DNA from: Membranipora membranacea
Taxonomy: Eukaryota; Bryozoa; Gymnolaemata; Cheilostomatida; Membraniporidae
Reading direction: 5' to 3'
Length of the DNA: 60,000 nt
Assembly (NCBI GenBank): GCA_914767715.1
Contig: OU612069.1
Coordinates: forward strand, 25,047,387 to 25,107,386
Part shown: in pieces, positions 47,301 to 59,739 of the stretch
How positions within the stretch are numbered: the first letter of the stretch is position 1
Layout of the letters: every line of letters starts with the position of its first letter
The notes under the pieces: model-generated
What the model was told of the DNA's origin: nothing
Database searches by the model: none
Seen by the model: the letters and a program-made list of their open reading frames with translations, nothing else
Made by a program: the position numbers and the translations under genes

Positions 47301-50300
47301 AGCAATCTAACATCAGTTTCCACTTACATGGCTTGATTTTCTTTGAAGAAAAATTGTGAGGAGCATGGAAAGCATGTGAATTCTAGCTGCCGATTGCAGA
47401 TTAATCTGTAAGAAGCCATCTATCTGGTTGGTTGATTGGTTTATTTTGTCACAAACATTAGGTATGCTGCGAGATTGAGTATTTATACTGTTACATGAGT
47501 AGGGAATATCAAAAAAGGAACATAAACAAAATGAGTAAAGTAAAGTCTGACTTCTAGTGGATTAAAAAATTTCTTGTTATATTAAAATCATGTGTCTGAG
47601 GAATGAGTCTTTACCCCAGGCAGTTCTGTATTTAAGGCTGCGATATCTGCCTGAGGGGAGTTTCTCAAGAAAATTGTTTACAAAATGTTTTTCATAATGT
47701 ATTATCTGCAGGGCCAGGTTCTTTGTACGTTTTGATATGACTGAATCTAGGTCCCCGATATAAAGACCTAGTCTGTCGCCTTGCTTAAAAAACTTTCTCA
47801 GAGCTTTCTTGTCTAGTGAATAAACACTAGTGAACAAAATAGGTAGGCAGTAGGTTAGAATGGATACAATAAAACTTTTAAATAACATGCAGGCTAAAGG
47901 CTTTGTACTCTGATAATTAAAGGTTCTGATGACAAACATTTTCTGATTTGCTTTGGATACAACATTATTGACATGATCTTCAAAACGTAATCTGTTATCA
48001 AAGAGAACTCCCAAATATTTAACATTGTCACAAAAATCTATTTTTACACCATTTAAGTCTAGAGTAGGACTGTCAGGTTTATCTCGATTAGTGGAGAAAA
48101 GCATCTCTTGGGTTTTAGAAGGATTAAGTAATAAGTCCAGTTCTTTGCATAGACCAGAGATTCTATTGATCTCCTTAAAATAAATAGACAAGTCATTATT
48201 ATCAGAGATGCAACCAACAACACAAGTGCCATCAGCATATTTCAAAATAGTTATATTGCTCTGTTCTGTCCTAATCCTATTTGTGTACACTGAGAATAAT
48301 AGAGGACTGAGGAAAGAACCCTGGAGTGTTCCTGTGTTGGTGGTGATTGATGTTGAGAGACTATTGTTTACTATTGTTCTTTGTGTTCTGCCTGTCAGGA
48401 AACTCGACACCCAGTTTTTAACTCTGGAGTCTAGATGTTGCAGTTCTGTGAGGAGATTACTGACACTGATGGTGTTAAATGCAGACGAGAAGTCAATAAA
48501 TAGGCATCTTGCATAGTTGGCAGCTTGAAGGTCTATGTAACTAGTTATTGTGGTAATAAGGCATAATACTGCATCCTGGGTTAATCTTTTAGCTCGGTAG
48601 GCAAATTGGTGATTGTCGAGAGGAGTGTTTTTAACTATATAGCTTTTCAGCAGACGTTCCATTGTTTTACATAAGCAGCTTGTCAGGACTATTGGTTGGA
48701 AGTGTTTAAGTTGATTTGGCTTGTCAGTTTTTGTCAGTGGTTTGATGATGGCCGATTTCCATATATTAGGAGTTGTTTGAGAGTCTAGAGAGAAGTTGAA
48801 TATATCTGTAATTATAGGCGCTAGTTGGTCAGCACAGAGTTTTAATGCTCTTGGTATCAGACCATCAGGTCCAGCACCCTTTCTAGAGTTGAGGCGTTTG
48901 AGTTGTATCAGAACTGATTTTTCATCTATTGTGCAGGGAGGAGCAGTTAGGTTATTGTAAGCATGTTGAAGGTTGCTGAGTGTCTTGTTTCTCAAATCTG
49001 GCAAAGAAGTTGTTGAGTTCTACAGGTTGGAAGTTAATATCTGGATGTGACTTGGAGTTGTTGGTTGGAAGTCCGCTAATTTTTGTAATGTCGTTCTAAG
49101 CGTTTGCAGGATCACTGGCTAAATGTTGTTGGATTTTTAGGATATATTCTTCTCTGGCTTTTTTATTTTCTTTTGAGACTTGCTTTTTTTAGTTTATGGT
49201 AGAGTTTTTTATTTCCATTTTTGTGGGCTTCATGTTTCTCATCTATCATATCCAGAATGCGCTTTGTAATCCACGGTTTTTTGTTGGCATATTTTTTGAC
49301 TTCCTTTGGTGGTATGCATAGGTCTGTGCAGAAATTAATGTAGTCAGTTATCGTTTCAGTCCGCTGGTTGATGCTGTCATTGGCATCAGTGAGATTGTCC
49401 CATTGTGTCCCAGTGTGGTATCTAAGCATGCTTGAAGATTATTGACATTACTGTCGGAGAATGTTCTGCGAGTTGTAAACGTAGGTTTTAATTTAGACAA
49501 AGGTTTATAGGATGGCACCAGATGCATAATGTAGTGGTCAGAGCTGCCCAGATGGGCTAATTGATGACATTGAGTGTAGGCACCCTTGATGCTTGTATAG
49601 CATTTGTTGAGTGTCTTGGTTCCTCTTGTCAGTTTGGTAACAGTTTGATAATATCCATTTAGTCGAAATTTAAGTTGGTTGAAATCTCCCATTACAAGAA
49701 TACAAGAATTAGGGTATTTCCTTTCAAGTTGATTAACATGTGATGTGATGAATTTAGCAGTGTTTGTTGTGTCTTGTTTAAGTCGAGATTGTCCAGTGAA
49801 TGGGGCATAGCACGATGCAGATATGATGGAAGTAAACTCACGAGGTAGCCAGTGTGGACGAGATTTGACAGTTAGTAATTCACAGTTTTTATCAGTGTAG
49901 TTGTGGATAATTTGATTGTTTGTGTGTAAAACAATTTAGTTGGTGGCTAGAATGACACACAGAGTTAAGTGATACAGAGTAAATTTCTCAACAATTGTCA
50001 AGGCAAAGAGTTTTTTACTCCTTGGTCAAGGTACCTGCAATCTTTGTGTCAAGGGGAGTATTATGTGAAGCTTGATGCCACAAACTCCTTTCATCTAATT
50101 GTCACTAAAAAAGCGTTCCTGAGCATGAACTGAATTCAAAGTTTTTGATTGCAGTATTGAATAGAATATGCAGATTCTCCCGTAAAAAATTTCCTTCTGC
50201 ACAGCCTTAGTCCACGATTAGATTTGATGTTTTATGCTTAAGTTACACCTGTAATTATTCTAGCTAAATTGGTAAGGTGGGTAGCTCAAAAGCAGCATTG

Positions 50301-53300
50301 TTATTTTTTTTATAATAGGAATAACTATTATAATCTTGGAATGATGCTGCCACAATGTTCCCTTTGTCTGTGTAATGAATGAACTTAAATTCATCGAAAG
50401 GGCCCCATATCAAATGTATCTGCAGTCCATCGACTACTGGGCTTTTGATGGCACCAGGTGTGCTCCGACCTGTCTGCTAACAAGAAACCTAGGAAAGATT
50501 TTGCGGCCTCGTCACTAAGGCAACAAATTTCGCCGCCCATGCTCCAGGATGTGGCTTGTGGCAAGATATCCTGTGGCAAGACAACCTTCAATTTTAATCT
50601 GATGTAAATAATGCCTTAATACATGAATTTCATAAGAAGCAACAAGTCTTGAGACACAAAGGTTATCCTCAGATTTTGATACTCTAATATTACATTGCCT
50701 TTAAATCCTTTGGAAAAGATAAACAACTCAGTTCATTAAAAGTATTGGCTGAATTTAGTGATTATCTCCTCCTGACCAAACTTTGAACTTCACTCTAGGG
50801 AAGTGTATTTATCATAGGTGAATTAGACCCGCATGTAATTATGCATTATACCAATATAAACCCAATGAGCAACAATAATATTTAAAAAAATATTATTTCT
50901 CAAAGAAATCTACAAAAAACAGCCTTTACTAACAAGGTAATGTATCGCAAACCTACTTCCAATATTCAGATTTCTTCCAAATTTTTTTTGGTCGTTTGGA
51001 ATAGGGCTGTCCAAAAATGACCATTTTTGCATCATTGTAAATTGCATACAAGCAAAATGTAACATGTATATCTATTTTTTAAAAGTATGCCTGATGTATA
51101 CTAACGATTGCGCAATACGCCAGAGACCATAGCTTTTGATAAACTCTCTTCGTCTAAACAAAGCCCCATCTATAACGAGCGAGCGTTCAATTCAATCAAT
51201 GTATGAGGCACAATAATCCTTTGTCCCAAATGGCACAAGTACAATTATAATCCACTACAGTTTGCCTAATACTGTTAACAATCTTTGCTGTTAATACCAA
51301 AGATTATTAATTGTTAATAACTTAATACTACATCTTACAAAATATTCTGATTATAAAATAAATTATTGATGGTGCTGATTCGAATCGAGTAATTTATCAG
51401 AAAATCTAATCATTCAACATCAAATGTGGAAATGAGTCATGGGCACAATTGGTCTTGTTTGGTTTCCCATCACATTTCAATGTTTAATCTCAACAAGATT
51501 TTTTATTCATGTGTAGTCAAGTTGTAATTTCCATGTATATATAGGTTAGCTCACCTTTGTCAAACAACAGATTGTCGGGAAAATGCATGAGTTTTATACT
51601 ATTCAATTGACTTGCTCCACGACCAGTAGAGCCTCCCTGAGCCAAGCATAGCAAGCCAGTGATACCATGACGTGAATGGTAATTAATATTATTATAATCT
51701 CATATGACACATGCCTCCACAATATACTAACTCTGTCAGTCCAAAAATATTTTCCTTGTACTTTTGTGATGGCTTATTTAGTCAAACGGCAATGCATCTT
51801 TAAATTTAGAAATTGTGGCTAAAATAGATTATATTTTAGTTGCTTCGATTATTTATTAATGCAGAAAGCGTGCTAAGAAGAATGAAATTGATTTAAGAGT
51901 TGGTGGTATACGCTAAGAGTGTCAGTCGCTAAGCACGCATCTATTGGAGGTCATGGGTTTGGTTAGTCCCCAGGGCTTGACAATAGGCAGGCATGGGTGA
52001 CTCTTGGATTACAGATTTCTGCAAGAAACTGATCTATGAATACTGAATTGCAATATATATATATTATGATAAAGGGAAGGTTACCAAAATATGTGCATGT
52101 CTTAGTACTGAGCATAGGGATTCATAAGTTAAAATTGAGACATTGAGATAATAGGAGCTGGACAATGTTTAACACAGCATAATTTATTATTCTAGCAATT
52201 TCAATTGTAAGCAGAGGCTGTACACACAGCATTCTTCTCATATAGGGTTATCATGTGCTGCTTTTCATAATGATGTGTAATAAATTGTGTGGCTAATTAA
52301 AATTGTTTTAAAAACAGGCGCTTGAGCTATTGTTTGGTGACAAGATTAAGTGGACATAATCTCATAATTGTGTTGGTTTGCGTTGTCGCAATGTCTCTCT
52401 GTTTAGTCCTACAATCAAATGATTTGCTATGTAGTGCTCTCATATTTACAGGTAGGCATACCAGGAGTCGTTGCTGGCATTAGGCTTACAAAACAATGGC
52501 TAATAATTTAGGCTAGCGCAATATAATTTTGAATATAATCATGGGCTAAGACCCCAGTAACAAGTGCTGTCACGATACGATTCATATCGGGAATACCTAA
52601 TCGATCACACCTCATTATCGTGATTTAATAAGGTGACAGCTGAAGTCGATTGCACAGCGGTAAATTCATTGTCACGGTTACTATGGTCGAAAATCGAAAT
52701 TGGGACAAGGGTTGGTTGAAAGGGAAGGTGTAAATTCGAAAAATCGAAATCGGGAAAATCGATGCCACAATCAGAATCGAGGCAGTCCTAGCCAAATACA
52801 AAATCGTGACAGCGCTACCTGTAAGTCCTTGCTCTCTGTATGGCATCACAGCCCTCAACACAGCGAACAATAATATCCTCATGACAGGTAGGTACCATAG
52901 TAAATACCTTTCATACTGTGATTTATCTGGATACCCAACCAACCATATTGACTTCAAGCTGTTGATGGCATATGGCCAAGGAGCTATTGGTGACTGCATT
53001 TGGGAATATTCTAGCTCAAATTAAGCTGCAAAATGAAATCCCTCTCATGCCTTCTCTGGTGTTTACCTGATCATAATCGTATAGTAACTAGAAAGTATTT
53101 TATATCTGATATAATATGCCTCTATAATATCAATACTACTACTATTAGGGCTTCTTTGAGGGAAGGATTTGGGATTTGAATGTGACACTTATTTTTGCTC
53201 AAATCAGAAGCACTGCCCAATCAACTCTTAAACATTTTGCTTGTAAGACAGTAATTTATTTTTGAAACAACCCTGATAAACTTCACTAATTTTTATTTGA

Positions 53301-56300
53301 CATTGTTTCCTCGATTAATCCTTGTTTGAAATGTAATAGTGTCAGGCCTTCTTGTGTATTTCGTAGGATTAAAATATTTTATAATTGTTTGATGGGTATC
53401 CCTGGCCCAAACTTTGTTCATATCACTGGTTAAGGTGGGTTGATTCAAGTACCAGTAGATGAATTATGCGACCTCATTTAATCCGACCGCTCAAAAACAA
53501 TTACCCAGTCCAGCAAAAATTAAAAGCGGTAGTATTGAATTTGGATTGGAAATTTTAAATCAAATATCTATCGCTATCTTCTCTATTATTATCTTGCAAG
53601 GGTTAATGGAGAGTTTTTAACGACATTAACACAATTGATTGTTCTGCTTGGTGCTTTGAGTTTGAAATAATACCTGTATACAGGAAGAACATGTATGCTG
53701 ATAAAATTTCTAATGTTTGGAGACATTCAATTTTTGATCCTAGATTCTTCTTCTGTAAAGAATTCTCTATGTTTAGCTGGATACAAGGACGGGATATGAG
53801 AAATTGGGCAAAGTGGGATAACTTCTAGTTCATTATAAGAACAAAATTGTATGAAAATGAGAAGATAACTCTACAGCAATTTGAAGCCAAAATACTTTTA
53901 ATGAACTGAGAAGGCACAACAGTGACAAATTCTTCCACTGTAATGAAAGACGCATGGTGTAAGAGTGCTAAAGAATTTTATTTATCTCCAATAATCTGGT
54001 AATCCTGTAACATGGATTGATTCGATGTTTGAAAGGTATAAGCGTTTGCAACAAGATTGACATTATGCAAAAACGAGATCATAATGGCATTGTATGGAAA
54101 AGTCATAGTATTACATAGCATACAAAATTAACATTCCTGAACATTATGACTGATACAAAACTCACATAATATTGGGGAATAGAAAATCCGATAGTGAGCG
54201 ATTATGAATGGTGACTAGTCGGGATCACATCTAGCTAAAATAAGAATGCCAAAATGATAATAGTATGTCTGAAAAATGCAACTGAAATGAATATCAGATA
54301 CCACATAAAACAATGTCCACATGTAACGTAATGTGATGAAATGTTATGCATAAATCAGCAGGTTATTAAACTGTAGGAATATCAAAAGTGAGACCACTTA
54401 CAAATAAGATTTTCTTGAGTGATTAGAAAATTCACTCTGAGAAAAGAATGTCATAAATTGCTCCAACAACAATACACTGAGATCTTCATCCAGCTTAGGT
54501 CTTAGGTACTTGGATTTTTTCAATGCACTGCATGAAGATACGCTTTGAATTTTGTTCTGAGGCCAGATCAGATTTTTTCTTTATGAAGGCAGCCCACCTG
54601 TTTGGCTAACTGAATCCTCAAAAGTAAAAACATTATAACTTCCTGTAGTATAGATGCAGTCCCAGGGCAAAATTTTGAAAAAAAATGCACATGAAACAGT
54701 AACATGAACTTTGTCACTGGCCCTGTCCTTTTTGTGGTTATTTCAGGAACTTTAAATAACTAAATGGTGAGAAATATACCAAGGTCAACCCAACAGATAC
54801 TAGCTTACTGACTATGCAGCAGAGTATTTCACAAAGAATATTATGTGTGTTATTAGTGGTGAGCCCTCCAGACACACTGATACTATAATCCTATACCCAT
54901 CCAGCATAATTACATCAGTAATTTTCAATATCAAAATATCTGGATGATTAAATACCATAGAAGATCAACTCAGCAACACAAATTCGTGTAAAATTTAACC
55001 TCAAACATTTAGGTGTATTTTAAAAATTCTATTCTATTCTATTCTGAAAAGTATCCATTGGAGCTGGCAAAATCTTTGCAGCATCCCGCCTCTGACTTGT
55101 CTTGACGTAAAATAGGCAAAATCTAATTCATAGGAAATCTGAATGGAGGAAAAAGCCAAATCCATGCCATGTTTCAGAAAACAGAAGCTTATGATGTGAG
55201 GATGGTATAGCATAAACATCTTTCCCCAGAGTACTCTCTACTTGGTTGTGCAATAACTCCCGGATGAAGGTTAAACCGGCTGCCAAGAGTAAAGTGATTG
55301 CAACCTTGTATAATTTTTAGAAGCATGGACCATGGTTTGGTTGTGTAAAGAGAATGTCGATAACCGGATTTCGACAAGATGTGATGGTCAATTGCAAAAA
55401 TGTGAATAAATTAGTCGCCAGCTGGTAGAGCCTACTGATTCAACATAAATGATATAATATTTAAGATGCAATATATTTGGTATAATAAAATGGGGTACAC
55501 TCAATATGAGCCAATTTTTTTTATCAGAACTGCGCTTTTGGGCTTGGGATACTGGTTGGAAAATACATTTGGTCTGAGCAGGAATTACAAAATATCTAGC
55601 GCATATATCAATTAAAAATTCCATTGAGGTAAAAGCGCGGATCTGACTGGATAAAAGTGCAATACTTAAATACATAAAAGAGTATCGAGTCATATTAAGA
55701 TTCTGGAAATTTCTGAATATGTATGTAGAATAGTGAAGATTACTAATTTTGAGTTATGTAGTCATTCTGATAGAATTTGATTGGTGGCTGCCAATCCGTC
55801 CCAACAGTCTACACTGAAAACAAAGTAACCAACAGAAATATTCTTTTGTTTAAGTTAAGTATAACACCTCCATTTTCATTTGTAAATAGCGCCACTCCTT
55901 TGATAAAAGGCAATTGAAATTTGTTAGAAACTGTATGCAATGGCATAGAAACTATAAATATATAGGCTCTTTGCACCGCACTGCGCAACAATGCCACAAC
56001 ACTAATATTTGGAATAAACACCGTAATAAAATAGTAGATCACATTTTAAAATATTTAAACAAATTATTTCAAACATGCCCTCAGAAGATGTAGATAATGT
56101 GATGAACTGATGCTCCAAAAAAAAACCAGATCTCTATGACTTACCATGTCGAAATGTAATTCTGCCCAAACAGAAAAGCATGAACTTGGAGAATTTTTGT
56201 CAGATTTTGAGTTTTTTGCTGAAAAAAATAAATGAATAGTTAACTGACTGACTAGAAATCCAGTTGATCAGATTTAGTTATTCTTGAATTAACAACTGTA

Positions 56301-58928
56301 AGAAGGAGATAGCCTTTTGAAATGTAAGGAGGAGATAACAACAACTGAGCATTTGACTTTAAATAAGTGAGCATTATTTTGCAAATATCAGAAATTCTTA
56401 GATTACATCCAGAAAAGGTTAAGGCCACCTGTGCTGGAACAATAACACCAAGTTCAGCTGATACTGATCGATAGAAGAAACAGTAAGGATTTAGATTTTA
56501 CAATCATTTCTGAAAACAGTCATAATAAATGTAGAATGATAGCATTACGCAATGTGACAATTGATTTATATAGGATCCTGACACCAAGAGATACAATTAC
56601 CGGATTTCTTTTAGTCCTTATTATAAATTCAGTCTATTTTACTTACAGCTAAAGTTGGTGATAACTGTACAGGAGTTAATAGACGTGCCTGCAGCCCTCT
56701 GGGAGCTGTGTGTGTGAATAGAGTTTGCAAATGTGTAAATGGGAAGCTAGGAAAGCCGGATAAGAGTGGATGTGTATCGCAAACGCCCATTTGTGGGGCT
56801 GGAAAGACTCTAAGTGCGAATAGGAAGAGCTGTGTTACAGGTAGTAACCTAACATTGAATTATCAGATCAAATCAAATCATACTGTTAAAACTGTTCAAG
56901 AATAGTTGTTCACCAATGTAGCAATATTGTAATCATGTTGGCCGCATGGGCAATAAGATGCAGCATGTTATGGTATTCAAAAAGGTGATGACAATCTATG
57001 ATGTATGAATGCATGCACAGCTATCTCTGAACAACAATGAGAATGGGAGCTGTATGAGAGGGTGGGGGGGGGGGGAAGGTGGAAGCATCAGGTACTGGTT
57101 AAATTTGCAGGTCCGATTTTGATTTTCCAGAAGAGTAGAGATAAGATATGAATTAAATTGATGCTAGTTTGGATTGAAACAGTTGAATTCCAGTGCTGAT
57201 TTGAAAACCTCAAACAGTGCTGGCTTCAAGTATTCTCAGCTCGACTGGCACTTGATCAGAGACTGAGCAATGAAAGAAAGGAACAGACTTATGAGCATCG
57301 AAAGATATCACAAACAAGGCTTCAGAGTATTTATTTTTAGACAGTCTTGTCAATCTTAGCCTGTGATGTAAAATAGCCTCACATCAGTTACTGATGTGAG
57401 GCCCCGTACTGGAGGAGGCTCAATTATCAGGAACTTTTACACACTTCACATTAATTCAAATTTAAAAGACAAAATTGACAATATTAATTAACCGCATAGT
57501 TTTAATAAAAATATAGGTTATCATCTGCTGTTCATGATGCTGCAATCATGATAGACTGACTGAGAACTTTCAGAATTTTTCTTATCTCTTGATCTGTTTC
57601 TCATAAAACACATAGAGTTCTGGCTTTCTTTCCACATTTGTAAAATCCAGGGTTTGTGAAATCAGTCTTACTTTGTTGGCACCACCATGGTCAAATTTTC
57701 TATTGTAAATTTTTTATTTCCAGCCCAAATTGGAAGTAATTGTGGAGGCATATTTCAACCCAAAGCCTGTGTGAATATTGGATTTTCTCAATGCAGCGCA
57801 GGAAAATGTAGATGTAAAAATACGTTTGTCCAATCAGGAAACAGCTGCATCTGTCCTAATGGAAAAACCTTGAAAGGAGGACAATGTGCACAAGGTATTT
57901 ACAATTTTATCAGTCTGATTGCAATAGCAATACTACTAATTATGATATAACCGTGTGATGGTAGACAAATTCAGGCGTAAGCATGAAATACCACAATGCA
58001 CGATAAATAAATACTCCAATGAAACCCGGATTCAGAAAATTGGTCAAGGGCATATGTACGTGGAGTGAAGTAGGGGGAGAGGAAGGTTTCCCGGGACAAT
58101 CATATCGTATGGTCTTGAAAACTTCAAATGCTATTCAGAATACTCACTGTCCAACGTTACACCCTGTGGTTTGTATGTTACCTGACCTGCTCTTATGAAA
58201 ACCTATTGCCTCTCCTTGTCCCAGAATGTAGTTACAACTCATGTACTTGCTGTAAAAGAGAACCCCCACCGGTTCACCTTTGTCCTTATTTTACATAACA
58301 GAAGTTTTCAACCAGTGACTTCTTATTTGTGAGCTGTCTACTGTTCTTATCATAGCCAAGATCGATGACTCCTGCAGCGGACCAACAAACATCAAAGCTT
58401 GTAATGGACTTGTTGGTAGTACATGTCAAGGTGGAACCTGTAAATGTGGGTCAGGATCAGCAAAGGCAGCAAATGGCCTTTCATGTACACCAATTTGTGG
58501 AGCTGGCAAGACTCTGAGCGGGAATAAGAAGAACTGTGTTGCGGGTAAAATATTGTTCAGCATAATTAACAGTAAATTGTCAAATTTTGAATCAAGGTTA
58601 CTGTTGCCCAATACTAATTGCGCATCAATGCAGTTAAAATCAAATTTATGCATAATATTGGACTAATTTCCAACAATTGTGACAACCAGGGCTCAGTCAA
58701 TCATCAGTGTAGGACATGCTTTGGTTGTCATAGTCGATATCTGATATTCTTTTTTAGCTCAAATTGGAAGTAATTGTGGAGGCATATTTCAACCCCAAGC
58801 TTGTGTGAATATTGGAAATGGTCAATGCACCGCAGGGAAATGTAGATGCAAAGCTACGTTTGTTCAAGCAGGAAACAGCTGCATCTGTCCTAATGGAAAA
58901 ACCTTGAAAGGAGGTCAATGCGTACAAG
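44325..58928 (+). CDS. Secreted EB-module cysteine-rich protein (7 exons visible, gene continues past the window)
   Basis: Exons: 44325-44382, 45146-45334, 45900-46088, 56649-56840, 57724-57894, 58356-58544, 58758-58928. They join in frame to 386 codons plus one base. Exon 1 codes a signal peptide. Every later exon starts and ends in phase 1, so each is a symmetric cassette of 57-64 residues, and the splice joints mostly read G|CT or G|CC (Gly-to-Ala). Exon 2 is atypical: a Pro-rich segment, then a tight Cys cluster (NCNC...C...C...C.C). Exons 3-7 follow A.[VI]G..C......AC......C...C.C followed by C...GK.L....C. This resembles invertebrate EB modules. Exons 4 and 6 are of one type and 5 and 7 of another, indicating duplication of a two-exon block. 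Probably extracellular adhesion, matrix or defence, but this is inference. No stop codon appears before 60000. The 10.5-kb intron 3 is large enough to hide further exons. Confidence 0.83.
44865..44990 (+). mobile_element. tRNA-derived SINE
   Basis: A tRNA-like 5' part with A-box-like TTGATAGGGCATGG, an anticodon-loop region TCTTTCAATCAAGAGG and a B-box-like GAATTCAACTCC, followed by an unrelated body. Typical of tRNA-headed SINEs. In EB gene intron 1. Confidence 0.65.
46310..46770 (+). repeat. Dispersed repeat family R, copy 3
   Basis: Covers most of copy 1: GGTTAATGGGCGGAAATGACA at the start, ATAGTATAGTGATGGTATCAA in the middle, and TTGGGACATAAAAAGAATAT near the end. In EB gene intron 3. 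Confidence 0.8.
47420..49960 (-). mobile_element. Non-LTR retrotransposon (Jockey/CR1 group), 5'-truncated, minus strand
   Basis: Reverse transcriptase frame 49004-47577 (475 codons) with RKGAGPDGL, HQFAYRAKRLTQDAV, LFIDFSSAFNTI and GTLQGSFLSPLLFSVYTN, then the active site LKYADGTC where the family has YADD. Upstream, broken frames (49692-49348 and 49429-49163) hold endonuclease motifs GDFNQ and SSDHY. The 3' tail after the stop ends near AAAATAAACCAATCAACC. The second catalytic Asp is Gly, and frameshifts separate endonuclease from RT, so it is inactive. Lies antisense in EB gene intron 3. Confidence 0.88.
49961..56648. other. Distal part of EB gene intron 3, no supported exon
   Basis: Long AT-rich stretch. 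Degenerate tRNA-like sequence at about 51905-51980 may be an old SINE. An ATCG-containing repeat-like segment lies at 52560-52800. An exon-like island at 52853-52887 (acceptor CACAG, donor GTAGGT, phase 1 to phase 1) would fit the phase pattern of the EB gene but carries no Cys, so it is not included. A TTCTA microsatellite lies at 55018-55045. Confidence 0.4.
57060..57076 (+). repeat. Poly-G run
   Basis: A G run of 10 or more bases inside EB gene intron 4. Confidence 0.85.
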
Positions 58929-59008
58929 GTATGAGATATATTAACAAAAAGAAATTTAAAACTGCAACATGGTTGTTTGAGTTTCCCTACAGAGTTTGTC
59001 CAGCACAA

Positions 59009-59338
59009 TGACATCTTTGACCTTCTGCATGGGGAAAAAGACAAAATATAATTCGGATGATTATTCAGCCAGAATCCTTGGGAAACATTTCTTCCATCAG
59101 AGTACTCAAACTCAGCTAAAAGAGAATACCACATAGCAGTTTCCTGTTCCTGTTATTATTTAGCCTGTGCTCTATAATTATTACAGCAAAGTCTTGGAAC
59201 CTTCCCTAAACTGAAGTGTTACCGAGCTTAGAGTCAGCAACTACTTTGAGTTTTGCATCGCGTAATTCACAAAGCTGGTGCTGCCCAGCACATTATTTGC
59301 TACCCATTAATGCATTGCTGCGAATTGGTTGCCCTTTA
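59009..59338 (+). mobile_element. MITE C copy 2 (left end missing)
   Basis: Same orientation and internal sequence as the calnexin intron copy at 7772-8142. It lacks the first 40 or so bases and ends in the GGTTGCCCTTT terminus. Confidence 0.88.
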
Positions 59339-59367
59339 ATACTCCTCAGCAATGAGTTTGTATTATT

Positions 59368-59739
59368 AAAGGGCAACCAAGGTTTCGCAGCTATGTATTA
59401 GTGGGTAGTAAATAATGTGCTAGGCAGCACCAGCTTCGTGCATGACGCAGCGCAAAACTCAAAGTAGTTGCTGACTCTAAGCTGGGTAACACTTCAGTTT
59501 AGGGGAGGTTTCTAGACATTGCTGTAATAATGATAGAGCACAGGCCAAATAATAACTGGAACAGGAAACTGCTTTGTGGTATTCTATTTTAGCTGAGTTT
59601 GAGTACTTGATGGATGAATTGTTTCACAGGAATTCTGATTGAATAATCATCAGAAATAGATTTCGTCTTTTTCCCGATGCAGAAGGTGCAATCTGCTAAC
59701 AATCGATGAGAACTTGTTTGAAACCTTGGTTGCCCTTTA
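59368..59739 (-). mobile_element. MITE C copy 3 (complete)
   Basis: About 372 bases, opposite orientation to copies 1 and 2, with both termini (AAAGGGCAACCAAGGTTTCG and GAAACCTTGGTTGCCCTTT). Confidence 0.92.

Noticed and set aside
48208-48516. 102-codon plus-strand frame
   Set aside because: Shadow of the reverse transcriptase frame on the minus strand.
50391-50591. 66-codon minus-strand frame in a GC-richer patch
   Set aside because: Some protein-like composition, but no splice sites or family match. More likely a transposon scrap.
52806-53024. 72-codon plus-strand frame and the overlapping minus-strand 124-codon frame
   Set aside because: No recognisable domain. The only exon-like island inside (52853-52887) lacks cysteines, so it was not added to the EB gene.
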